Shown here piece after piece: positions 24,055 through 31,671 of a stretch of DNA of 31,671 bases. The position numbers and the translations under genes were made by a program. Origin of the DNA: Sphingobium sp. (GTDB lineage: Bacteria; Pseudomonadota; Alphaproteobacteria; Sphingomonadales; Sphingomonadaceae); NCBI GenBank assembly GCA_030148625.1, contig JASBTC010000225.1, forward strand, positions 1-31,671, given 5' to 3'. The notes beneath the pieces are model-generated. The model was not told the origin of the DNA. It saw only the letters and a list, made by a program, of their open reading frames with translations, and did not search any database. Every line of letters starts with the position of its first letter. Positions within the stretch are counted from its first letter, which is position 1.

Positions 24055-24582
24055 ATGCTCGACGACCGCGAATGGCGCATCATCCAAGCCCTTCAGGACT
24101 TCCAACACACGGTCAGCGCTCTAGCGTTCTTCTCAGAAATCCCCGCCGTGACTACTCAGATCGAACGCCGCCACTTTCGGTGTTTCCATGATTCAGCGGT
24201 CATCTCGTATTGCCGCCCTTTCACCGACTCAAAGGGACTCCCGAAGCTGTCGCTAAAAAGCCTCGGTATTAAGCCGACGCGGGAAGAGAGCGCTCTACAC
24301 ACGCGATTGATGGGGTATCGCAACAAGGTGGTCGCGCACACCGATGCAGATCGTATCCGGTTGCTCCTTACCTCTTCGACGGCGTTTGAGGGCGAGAAGT
24401 ACGCAATTCCTCACGTCATCGAAGATGAAGGCTTCGAATTTCTAGGGGATCTGGAGAGCCTCGACCTATGGCTCTACCGAGTGATGACCGCGCTAGCCAC
24501 GTTCGTGTTCGACAAAATCCAAGAGTTTCCCCACGGCGTTCGGATCGTCCGCGACCATCTTGAAGATCAACGACCGGGCTAG
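24055..24582 (+). CDS. Hypothetical protein with HEPN-like RNKVVAH motif
   Basis: A 175-residue protein starting MLDDREWRIIQALQDF. The start at 24055 is preferred over 24013 because the upstream frame runs into the divergent gene's leader; AGG lies 4 nt upstream, a weak ribosome site. The notable segment is YRNKVVAHTDADRIRL (R89, H95), which fits the R-X4-6-H pattern of HEPN-fold proteins and resembles AbiU2-like or cytotoxic HEPN relatives in accessory DNA. HEPN proteins are often RNases in toxin-antitoxin or phage-defence systems, but many are inactive scaffolds. The C-terminal helix contains WLYRVMTALATFVFDKIQ. Assignment to HEPN is tentative. Confidence 0.6.
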   Translation: MLDDREWRIIQALQDFQHTVSALAFFSEIPAVTTQIERRHFRCFHDSAVISYCRPFTDSKGLPKLSLKSLGIKPTREESALHTRLMGYRNKVVAHTDADRIRLLLTSSTAFEGEKYAIPHVIEDEGFEFLGDLESLDLWLYRVMTALATFVFDKIQEFPHGVRIVRDHLEDQRPG

Positions 24583-24597
24583 TGGGACCTCTCATCA

Positions 24598-24621
24598 CCT
24601 GTTGCGCAACAGGCCCTGTTG
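24598..24621. repeat. Alternating inverted/direct repeat CCTGTTG / CAACAGG
   Basis: CCTGTTG (24598-24604), CAACAGG (24607-24613) and CCTGTTG (24615-24621) occur in succession, so the middle copy can pair with either neighbour. The first pair forms a perfect 16-bp palindrome (24598-24613), the second a 7-bp stem with a 1-nt centre. It lies in the 216-nt gap between convergent genes, where a terminator or a recombination/replication site is possible. No T-run is present. Confidence 0.5.
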
Positions 24622-24798
24622 GGCGCGCCCGGCTTCCACGGCATCGATCATCGAGAACGGTGGCCACTAGGGCGGATTGCAACCGGCGGGCTTTCCCGAA
24701 CGCGGTCCAGCAGCTCATAGGTCGTAAGCGGGCTGTACCCGGATTCGTATAGAACTGGTGCGCTCTATAATTCGCGAGATATTCAGCGTCATCGAACA

Positions 24799-25521
24799 CT
24801 ACTTGGATGTCTCCCGCATTTGTCGTGTCGATCCCAAGATGGCTGCCATTTCCTGCGCGGCGTAGGTGTCTCGATTTGCACGGAGGCGATCTAGCGCGTG
24901 TATCATGCCCATTTGGCCAATGGACCAAACCACCAGCCCCCGCCCATCATCAAGGATGCCAGAAGGCGCTTCCTCAACCAGCGCGATTGCTTCCTTATCC
25001 GTCAGCTGGCGCCCTGCCATCGCGCAGACATAGGCGAAGCTGGCTGGATGTTTCTCTCGAAGAAGATGCCAAACGTCATCAGGAATGGAAGTCGCTCTTA
25101 AGGCGGCTTTGCTGATGATCCAGCCTTCCCCGCAGCCGGCCGCAAGCTCAGAAATAACAACGTCAAGAAAGGCTGGCGCCGCTTGATAGGCCAAAATCTT
25201 CGCTGCCCGCGTGTCGTGCGATTCTCGCCAATATTCAAATATTGCCTTGGCGTCGAATAACGCATCGTCAGTAGCCAAAGCCTTGAGCCATCTGCCCGCG
25301 GTGCCGCTTGTCCCGCGATCGATCCAACGTTCGAGCACTGCGTGGCGGGTTGGAACGGGCAACCACGAATAGACGGCGGAGAGAAGCGCATCCACGCGTG
25401 TTCGCAAGACATGATCGGCCTTGTGAAGTAATTGCGCTTGCTCCACCAAAAGCGAAAGCCGCTCTGCATGTTCGCCATCGGATAGGCGTAGTAGCCGCAA
25501 CAGTCTTCCGCGCAGGGCCAT
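24799..25521 (-). CDS. Hypothetical helical protein, intact part of an apparently frameshifted gene
   Basis: From the first ATG this frame encodes 240 residues (MALRGRLLRLLRLSDGEHAE...ILGSTRQMRETSK). The sequence is rich in helices with repeated A/L patterns, similar in feel to HEAT-like repeat proteins, but I recognise no family. The same frame stays open upstream for 57 further codons with protein-like sequence (FAKREIGAHLRLRANPAPYG, then IERSLFHAYVACLIFDELCE) but has no ATG, GTG or TTG start there. The missing start is found in another frame (see the 25522-25688 entry), so the real gene was probably about 295 residues and is now broken or contains a sequencing error. Neighbours are unrelated accessory genes. 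Confidence 0.5.
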   Translation of the reverse strand: MALRGRLLRLLRLSDGEHAERLSLLVEQAQLLHKADHVLRTRVDALLSAVYSWLPVPTRHAVLERWIDRGTSGTAGRWLKALATDDALFDAKAIFEYWRESHDTRAAKILAYQAAPAFLDVVISELAAGCGEGWIISKAALRATSIPDDVWHLLREKHPASFAYVCAMAGRQLTDKEAIALVEEAPSGILDDGRGLVVWSIGQMGMIHALDRLRANRDTYAAQEMAAILGSTRQMRETSK

Positions 25522-25688
25522 TCGTAGCGGCGCATCATCTTCAATCGTGCGGCAAATCGCTTCACAGAGTTCATCGAAGATTAGGCAGGCAACGTAGGCG
25601 TGGAATAAGCTGCGCTCTATTCCATACGGCGCCGGGTTTGCGCGCAGTCGTAAATGCGCTCCAATTTCTCGCTTAGCGAATACTCCAT
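25522..25688 (-). pseudogene. N-terminal part of the same gene, displaced by one base
   Basis: An ATG at 25688 begins MEYSLSEKLERIYDC and stops after 23 codons. If one base is restored in the AAATT at codons 8-9, the product reads MEYSLSEKIGAHLRLRANP and continues in the frame of the downstream gene with no interruption. This suggests a single-base deletion. The sequence does not fit a classical -1 slippery heptamer, so programmed frameshifting is less likely. Confidence 0.45.
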
Positions 25689-26179
25689 GTCGATTAGCTT
25701 ACCGGATTCTTACAGGAAATTGCGAGCGGGAAGGTCGGTCTCTCGATTCGTGTCGATCGTGCAGCATGCCGGCCCGCCAACCGTGAAATCTTAGTTATAA
25801 TAAGTATCTGATAATGCAAATCTTTTACCCACAACAAATTGCCGATCTTGTTGCAATCGGCATATCCGCTTCCGCGATTGACGCGTTGCAAAGTTGCCTG
25901 GCAGCAAAGTCCTTAATGTCGGGCGTTCTGGTCGCCATCGCGAGGGATGAATGAACGGCAGGATCCAGGGGGCGCACCGAGTCAAGCTGAACGGCTGGGA
26001 TTAGGGTGCATCGCTGACCGGCAGATCGCCTCGGGAGCCGCCCAACGGCTCATGGTCCGGAGGGAATGGCGGCTATCGAGCCAGTATGGCGCAATGATAG
26101 CTATCCGATCAGTAACGCTGAGCTGGCGTCAGTGATCACGCAAGAGAGTATACCACCAAAGGTTAAAGTGCACGCCCAG
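25689..26179. other. Intergenic accessory DNA with a doubtful small frame
   Basis: This 491-nt gap has lower GC than the catabolic regions, with an AT-rich patch at about 25790-25820 that could hold a promoter. A + strand frame at 25947-26135 (62 codons, MNERQDPGGAPSQAERLGLG...) starts right against a GAGGG, too close for a normal ribosome site, and has no recognised relative. I see no RNA gene or repeat of note. Confidence 0.4.
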
Positions 26180-29158
26180 CTAATTGATTTGATATTTCAG
26201 GCGTCGCTGAACAAATGCAGGCCTTGAACCTTCTAGTATCTTGACGATCACTTCGTTCATCCTCGGATTCTCGATAGAGCCTGCCTCATACACAAATTTG
26301 TAATTCGCCACCTTATCCAGTGAGACAAACAAAATCTGCTCCGCGTCCGCGCCCACCGCGAGATTCGGGTTGTGCGTTACGAGAATGACCTGACGCGACT
26401 TTTTTGCTTGCCTGATACATTTGGCAAGAACGCTGAAAATGCTATCGTTATCGAGATTGTCTTCTGGTTGATCGATTATCAGCGGCGTCTTCTCCATATC
26501 GAGATGCAAATAGAATATGAGCAGTAGCAGGCCCTTTTCGCCAGGAGAAAGCTGGTTCAGATTCTTACCGCCTAGGCGAAGATCGTACCGAGCATCAAAA
26601 TATTCAAAGGAGAACAAGAGATCGTAGAGCTTCTTGGTGTCCTTGACCTGCTTACCTACGTCTTCGGCACGGATCGCGTCGATGATGCCCTTTGCAAACG
26701 AGAGCACGCTGTCGACGCTATTCCAGTCCGTCTCCGTCATGCGGGTCTCCAATGCCGTGGCACCTTGACTCGCTCCACGAAACGGCCCGCTCGAAGCTTG
26801 ATTTACGAGACTAAAAAACTGCTCCGGGAACTCGTGAGAAGGAACAAAGGAAGCGTCGATTGTAACCTCAAACTCATTTGAGCGGACAGTCTCCAGCCGC
26901 TCTTCGACGCTTGATTTCAGGGATTCGTAGAACCTGCGCACCTTTAGTTTAGCGTTAAAAATCGCACGGGCGATCTCATCCCGATCTCCATACTTATCAG
27001 TAAGTTTCGCTGTGAGAGCGTTTTCAATGTAATTAATTCGACCCTGAATATAATTTATGGTTCCAGGCTTCGGGTTGTCGTCGTCGCCTTGGACGTCGGC
27101 TATCTTTGTCGCTAATTCCGACATCGTTTGGAGGTAACGTTGATAACGGCGCTGCGGTGCGGAAAGCGTATCCTGCAATGCTCTTAGCTTGCCGGACAGG
27201 AACTGATGAGCCGTGCGCAGATCGGGAACGCTGACAAGCGCTTTGAGGTCAGTCTCATCAGTGACTAAAAGTCTGTTGTCCGCTTCGAACGTCTTTATTT
27301 CTGCCGAGACTTCCCCAAATTTCGCATCAATTGTCGAAGTATCGATCCGATGCGTGATGATCGTATCGACGTCCAGACCGAAGCGTTTGCATGACGCACG
27401 CAGCTCTTCCTTGGTGATATTGATGCGGGAGGAGAGGTCTGCGACCGTCCCTTTGATATCGCCTAGCTCGACGAGATCGGTTTTGAGCTTCGCCAGCCGG
27501 TCGACAGCTTCCTTCCCGCGCACCTCAAGGCTGGCTTGGTCCGCTCGAACTTTGCCAATCTGCTCGGAGACCGCTTTCTGCTCGCCTGATTCGCCCTCGG
27601 GCTTCGCGACTTCCTGCGGTTTCGAAGCTTCAAGAACGCGGAGCTCTTGCTGCTTTTGCTTAAGCTGCTCCACAAGGGCTTCTTTGGCCGCAGGGGCCGC
27701 CTGTCCCTCAAGCTCGACAATCTCGATGTTCAATTCCCGCAAACGCACTTTGAGCGCACTTATGTCGCTCTTGCTTTGCGCGGTCTTGAGGTCCTCAAGC
27801 TCAGAGAAGGTCGATTTGCCCATACGGTCTGATTCTTCGACGTGCGAGAACACAACCTCTTCGATCTCATTTCTGAAGGCCTTGACCTCAATTTCGTTCG
27901 TAAGGCTTTCGAAGTAGTTCTGAGGGAGATATTTTATGACCTCTGGTTTTCGCAAATCGACGTCGTCATCAAGCCGCTTTCTAGATTCTACCGAACTCAC
28001 CCATGAAAGGCTGCCTTCAAAGTTTTCAGCGTAGCCTTTCTGACGGAATTTCCGGTTTTGAGACTTGTCGGTCAGAAATGAAAAGTGCTCGAACTGCCGA
28101 GACTCGCCCAGCAAACCAAGAATGTCCGCAATCGCACTTTTGCCGCTTCCCTTATTGCCGATAATGGCCGTCAGTTCGGGATTGAACGGGATCACGACAT
28201 CCTGGAACCAGGATCCGTTTGTGCCTGAATATCCGGCCGCATGAGCGATCCTCAACTCAGCTATGAAGCGTGTTGCGTCCTGATCGAGCCGTTCAAGTAC
28301 CGTAGGCCTCTCCCCTATATGAACACGCCCCTGCGGTTCAAATAGAGTCTGCCTCAGACCGCGGAATGTCAGGTCGGCTTTGATCCACGTTGCCTCGTAG
28401 CCTGCCTCATCCCCAGAGAGTCTTGCAAGGTCTTCGAAGGAGTGAGCATCGGAACCGGAAAAAACGGGCTTAGCGTCCGATTTAGTACCATCTTCGTAAC
28501 GATCAGTTCGCAAGAAATAATCGCTATTCTTTGAAGACCCGAAGAAGGCGTCGCTTGTCTTGTCGAGCTCGTCCGAGATCGAGAGGCTTCTCGGAGATTT
28601 TGTATCGACCCCTTTCAAGCCGTCGTTGTTCGCCGCAAGGACAATTATGTAAGAAGTTCGATCAGGGAAGACAGCTCGCAGCGCGTTGCGCAAATCAACA
28701 ATGCCTACAGTCGCCTGTTCGAAGTCAGCCTTCGTCGAAAGCTCGCTGCACCTCACTCTTCCCCCGTCACGCGTGATATGCGTCCGCACATCGCTTAGCA
28801 GGGTCTTGAGCTTGGTTTCGGAGGCTGCGTTCGGGTCAATCAGTACGTGGGCGTGGACGTGCCTTGCATCTTTGCTGATCGTCTCGGTAAGGCGGAACTC
28901 GATGTTCGGAATGAACAGCTTTTTGCCCTCGGGGAATGCGGCTTGGTAAGCCTGCGCCACGGCAACGTACGTATCGAAAGAAAAGTAGTCGGTTATGCCG
29001 AAGGCTTGAACCTCTGACTCTTCGAGCTTTTCGAGATAAGTTTTGAGGGTAGCATCGTCGGATGCGCCAAACCCGCTAGACAATTTCGTGCCTGGGGCGT
29101 GCAGATGAAGATCCCAGCGTCGCCAGACGGAGCCGACGTTGGCATTCGTATTTATCAC
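26180..29158 (-). CDS. PHP-domain plus SMC/ABC-like ATPase (TrlF-type)
   Basis: A 992-residue two-part protein. The N terminus is a PHP-type metal-dependent phosphoesterase: WDLHLHAPG (H18, H20), GITDYFSF, RHVHAHVL (H100, H102, H104) and SGSDAHSFEDLARL (D237, H239). An ATPase of the SMC/RecF type follows: Walker A GNKGSGKSAIADIL (about 334-341), a long charged coiled-coil middle, ABC signature LSPGEKG (870-876), Walker B PLIIDQPEDNLDND (Asp about 896) and the switch VTHNP (His929). The GTG start at 29158 has GGGGGGA about 4-5 nt upstream and removes a poor 17-residue extension. The layout matches TrlF-family AAA-like ATPases; their role is unproven, but PHP/SMC-ATPase proteins are candidate nucleic-acid-processing defence proteins. 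It lies 67 nt downstream of the relaxase on the same strand and is probably cargo. Confidence 0.85.
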   Translation of the reverse strand: MINTNANVGSVWRRWDLHLHAPGTKLSSGFGASDDATLKTYLEKLEESEVQAFGITDYFSFDTYVAVAQAYQAAFPEGKKLFIPNIEFRLTETISKDARHVHAHVLIDPNAASETKLKTLLSDVRTHITRDGGRVRCSELSTKADFEQATVGIVDLRNALRAVFPDRTSYIIVLAANNDGLKGVDTKSPRSLSISDELDKTSDAFFGSSKNSDYFLRTDRYEDGTKSDAKPVFSGSDAHSFEDLARLSGDEAGYEATWIKADLTFRGLRQTLFEPQGRVHIGERPTVLERLDQDATRFIAELRIAHAAGYSGTNGSWFQDVVIPFNPELTAIIGNKGSGKSAIADILGLLGESRQFEHFSFLTDKSQNRKFRQKGYAENFEGSLSWVSSVESRKRLDDDVDLRKPEVIKYLPQNYFESLTNEIEVKAFRNEIEEVVFSHVEESDRMGKSTFSELEDLKTAQSKSDISALKVRLRELNIEIVELEGQAAPAAKEALVEQLKQKQQELRVLEASKPQEVAKPEGESGEQKAVSEQIGKVRADQASLEVRGKEAVDRLAKLKTDLVELGDIKGTVADLSSRINITKEELRASCKRFGLDVDTIITHRIDTSTIDAKFGEVSAEIKTFEADNRLLVTDETDLKALVSVPDLRTAHQFLSGKLRALQDTLSAPQRRYQRYLQTMSELATKIADVQGDDDNPKPGTINYIQGRINYIENALTAKLTDKYGDRDEIARAIFNAKLKVRRFYESLKSSVEERLETVRSNEFEVTIDASFVPSHEFPEQFFSLVNQASSGPFRGASQGATALETRMTETDWNSVDSVLSFAKGIIDAIRAEDVGKQVKDTKKLYDLLFSFEYFDARYDLRLGGKNLNQLSPGEKGLLLLIFYLHLDMEKTPLIIDQPEDNLDNDSIFSVLAKCIRQAKKSRQVILVTHNPNLAVGADAEQILFVSLDKVANYKFVYEAGSIENPRMNEVIVKILEGSRPAFVQRRLKYQIN

Positions 29159-29225
29159 TATTCCCCCCCAGATGACCAAGCTGATGATATTCGGTAGTAG
29201 GGCGGGCAATCAAGCCGACACCATT

Positions 29226-31671
29226 TTAGCGCCCAAGCCCACGTCCTCGCCCGAAGTCGATTCCGTGATTGAACGCCAGTTCCGCTCCAAGCCGGCGACC
29301 GGTTTCGATTGTGATACCGAGCTGCGCCTTGCGGCCTGCGAGGATCGATTCCATCTGCGGGTCTCGTTCGAGACTCTTCGCCATTCCCACCATCTCGCTT
29401 TGGATGGCTTTGCGGCCTGCCATGTCGCCCACCGCATAGGCGCGGTCAGACTGCTTCTGCAGCTTGCTCCAGCGCGCAACGAACTGGTCGGCGCGCCTGG
29501 CTGGATCGGCCCGCATCTCGGTCTCCAGTATCATGGCCCGGATCGTCCGTTGTGGTCGCCCGCTCGCAGCCTCATCGATCGTCGTGCGATCGGCGTTGAA
29601 CACATTCTGAAGGTCGCGCTTAACACCGGGGCGTAGCGCCTCCATTTCAGCGACCGCCTTGTCGAGCGCGGCACGCTGGTGCGGCAGCTCCGCATATCCT
29701 TCCGTCCGCACGCGCACGATGTCGGCGACCGAGCGTGCAACGCGCACCACCGCCCGCTCGAACGGGCTCAACTCCGGAGCATCGGGTGTCACGCGCAGCT
29801 TCAACCCCGCGAACCGGCCGTGTGGTGCCGGCCGCTCCTGCGCCGGCTCGATGGCCAGATAGTCCGATGCCACGTCCTTGTCGCGCTGGCGCGACAGTGT
29901 CCGGGTCAACGCATGTCCGTCGGCAAAATCGTCACGACCATAGTGGAGATCAACGCTGTCGCGGTGGCGTGACAACGCTACATAAGCGGCATGACGATCG
30001 AGCCCTGGCGTCGCCAGCACATGGACGCGATCGACTGTCATACCTTGCGCCTTGTGCACCGTCGCGGCGTACCCGTGATCGAGGTTCGCATAGTCCTTCA
30101 CGTCGAAGGCAATCGAGCGCCCGTCGTCGAGCAGCACCGCCATGCGCGCCTGAGTGATCGACCGCACCCGTCCAAGCGTACCGTTCTTGACGCCCAGGCT
30201 GCGCTCATTGCGCAGGAACATTACCCGGTCCCCGGGCGCGAATTCACGCTGTCCCCGTTCGGTCGAGATCATCACATCCTCGCCCAGTTCGCCTGCGGCG
30301 CGCAGTCTGTCGCGCGCGGCGATATTCAGCGCGCGCACCTCATCATTGGTGTGGGTGAGGATGATCCGGGAGGCGCCGGGCGCCTCCGTACGATCCCGAT
30401 CCCAGCGGTCAATCAGGTCGCCGCGTGCATCCTCGCGCGTTTCGGCAGCATGGATGCGATCGTGCCGACCGTAGGCGCTGATCGCTTCCTCAGTCCGCTC
30501 CGTCGCGAGGTAGCGCGTGGCGTCACGCTGCCAATCCTCGCGCTGGCGGCGGATCTCGGTGATCTCGATACTGCCATGCCGCTCCGCCGTTGCCCGGAAC
30601 GCAGCACCGGCCTCGATGGCCTGAAGCTGCTCGGGGTCGCCGACCAGCACCAGCTTGGCGCCACGCTTCTCGGCTTCGGTAAGCACGCGCTCCATCTGAC
30701 GCGTGCCGATCATGCCCGCTTCATCGATCACCAGCACATCGCGATTGGTCAGCAACTCGCGGCCCCCGGCCCATTGATGTTCGATGCTGGCGATCGTGCG
30801 CGAAGCGATTCCCGAGCCGCTTTCGAGATTTTCGGCGGCGATACCGGAGAGCGCCACGCCGCGGACCGAATAGCCGGCGCTCTCCCAGGCCTCGCGTGCG
30901 ACGCCGAGCATGGCCGACTTGCCCGTCCCGGCGTAGCCGATGACCACACCAAGCCCTTGGCTTTTGGTGACATGGTCAAAGGCGCTGCCCTGCTCGCTCG
31001 ACAGCATCAGCCCGCGCATCTCCGCACGCATGAGGGCGAGCTTCCGATGCTGCTCGTCAATGCCGTGCCTTCGGCCCGCCTCCAGCCGGACCGTGGCACG
31101 CTCAAGCCGCTTTTCGGTCTCGATCATGCCGCGGCTGGTAAAGCGGTTCTGGCCGCGTCCATCCTTGCCTAGCGAGACCAATTCCGGCGACGCGCGTACC
31201 GCTGCCATCACGCGGTCGAACAGCTCCTTTCCCTCGCTATGCCCGTGCACGAACATCGCCAGATCACGCGTGGTGAATGTTGCCTGGGTACGGGTGATCG
31301 CGTCCAGCGCCAGCGCCGGGTTCGCCAGCAGCTTCTCGCCATTGGCGCGCGCGATGGCCTGGTGCTCTTCGAGTCGCTCGGAAGCGAGTCCCTGTTCTGC
31401 CATCCGGGCGGCCGCCGGACCGATCTTATGCTGCGGCTCCAGCTCGATACCCTGCGCTTCAAGGGAGCGATGATCGACACGCGCATCGATATCCAGCTCG
31501 GCTAGCCGCTTGTTGACGTGCTCGGCCCAGCGTTCGCGCCATTTCTCCAGAAGATCGGTGCGGTTCCAGTCGCGGTCCTTCTTGCCGAACCCCCTTTCAT
31601 CGACATTGCGCAAGGTGAGCATCACATGCGCGTGCGGCTTGGGCTCGCCATCGGCGCCGACATCCCAATGC
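29226..31671 (-). CDS. traA: Conjugative relaxase/helicase TraA (MobA/MobL family), 5' end outside window
   Basis: This is the C-terminal 815 residues of a Ti-type TraA relaxase, which nicks the origin of transfer and unwinds the strand to be transferred. The frame is open to the window edge, upstream of the GTG at 31625, and reads HWDVGADGEPKPHAHVMLTL. PHAHV is the metal-binding HxH of the MobA HUH nuclease, so the nicking tyrosine lies outside the window. The helicase part is RecD-like: Walker A VIGYAGTGKSAML, Walker B VLVIDEAGMIG, motif LVLVGDPEQLQAIEAGAAF, ATVHKAQGMTVDRVHVL and HAAYVALSRHRDSV. The C-terminal 200 residues are charged and helical. Its presence marks the region as a conjugative element or integrated plasmid. 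The symbol follows the family's common name. Confidence 0.92.
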   Translation of the reverse strand, partial: HWDVGADGEPKPHAHVMLTLRNVDERGFGKKDRDWNRTDLLEKWRERWAEHVNKRLAELDIDARVDHRSLEAQGIELEPQHKIGPAAARMAEQGLASERLEEHQAIARANGEKLLANPALALDAITRTQATFTTRDLAMFVHGHSEGKELFDRVMAAVRASPELVSLGKDGRGQNRFTSRGMIETEKRLERATVRLEAGRRHGIDEQHRKLALMRAEMRGLMLSSEQGSAFDHVTKSQGLGVVIGYAGTGKSAMLGVAREAWESAGYSVRGVALSGIAAENLESGSGIASRTIASIEHQWAGGRELLTNRDVLVIDEAGMIGTRQMERVLTEAEKRGAKLVLVGDPEQLQAIEAGAAFRATAERHGSIEITEIRRQREDWQRDATRYLATERTEEAISAYGRHDRIHAAETREDARGDLIDRWDRDRTEAPGASRIILTHTNDEVRALNIAARDRLRAAGELGEDVMISTERGQREFAPGDRVMFLRNERSLGVKNGTLGRVRSITQARMAVLLDDGRSIAFDVKDYANLDHGYAATVHKAQGMTVDRVHVLATPGLDRHAAYVALSRHRDSVDLHYGRDDFADGHALTRTLSRQRDKDVASDYLAIEPAQERPAPHGRFAGLKLRVTPDAPELSPFERAVVRVARSVADIVRVRTEGYAELPHQRAALDKAVAEMEALRPGVKRDLQNVFNADRTTIDEAASGRPQRTIRAMILETEMRADPARRADQFVARWSKLQKQSDRAYAVGDMAGRKAIQSEMVGMAKSLERDPQMESILAGRKAQLGITIETGRRLGAELAFNHGIDFGRGRGLGR

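Noticed and set aside
24598..24621. Possible CRISPR-like repeat
   Set aside because: Units are only 7 bases, alternate in orientation and have no spacers.
24416..24928. 170-codon - strand frame overlapping the ends of two convergent genes
   Set aside because: It is antisense to the HEPN-like gene, crosses the repeat region and shows no protein-like pattern.
25098..25574. 158-codon - strand frame beginning MNSVKRFAARLK
   Set aside because: It is in another frame over the unknown gene at 24799-25521. The longer frame with helical pattern and upstream continuation is the better coding candidate.
29991..31172. 393-codon + strand frame antisense to the relaxase
   Set aside because: It lies wholly within the conserved helicase part of TraA on the other strand and has no family features.

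Overview
The window looks like chromosomal DNA of an alphaproteobacterium of the sphingomonad group (Sphingomonas, Novosphingobium or Sphingobium type). The grounds are high GC content, three large TonB-dependent receptors (TBDRs) with sphingomonad-style signal peptides and TonB boxes, dense catabolic operons, and a Ti-type TraA/MobA relaxase. The genus is inferred from gene content; no rRNA gene is present.

Region A (1-11503, all + strand) is a catabolic block. It starts with the 3' end of one TBDR, followed by a 13-bp-stem hairpin and a second complete TBDR. A tight gene series follows: a secreted YtcJ-type amidohydrolase, a histone-deacetylase-like amidohydrolase, a secreted HD-domain protein, a secreted metallo-beta-lactamase (MBL) fold hydrolase, a cytosolic MBL-like protein whose metal motif is altered (HxHxVR), an MhpA-like FAD monooxygenase and a DUF2783-type small protein. 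Spacings are short or overlapping from 4331 to 11503. The layout suggests uptake through the outer membrane, periplasmic hydrolysis, then cytosolic deacylation and aromatic hydroxylation. The substrate is unknown.

Region B (11548-22898) is a second catabolic block. A LysR-type regulator (-) is divergent from a hydantoinase/oxoprolinase A-B pair and an MFS transporter. Next come a third TBDR, a mercaptopyruvate-type sulfurtransferase, a persulfide-dioxygenase-like MBL protein and an RraA-like protein that lacks the usual catalytic arginine. A dyad CCGAT-N8-ATCGG occurs twice before the hydantoinase genes and once before the RraA gene, with a one-mismatch copy before the TBDR. This suggests one regulon. 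Hydantoinase genes next to two sulfur-handling genes suggest breakdown of a sulfur-containing cyclic amide such as a thiohydantoin; this is inference.

Region C (about 23118-31671) is a mobile element. At 23118-23137 the - strand reads like the last 20 nt of a tRNA gene (T-loop to CCA), as expected for an integration scar. To its right are two divergent small unknown proteins (one with a HEPN-like RNKVVAH motif), an unknown gene with an apparent one-base frameshift near its start, a long PHP plus SMC-like ATPase (TrlF-type), and the truncated relaxase/helicase TraA that runs off the right edge. No integrase is visible, so the element continues beyond the window.
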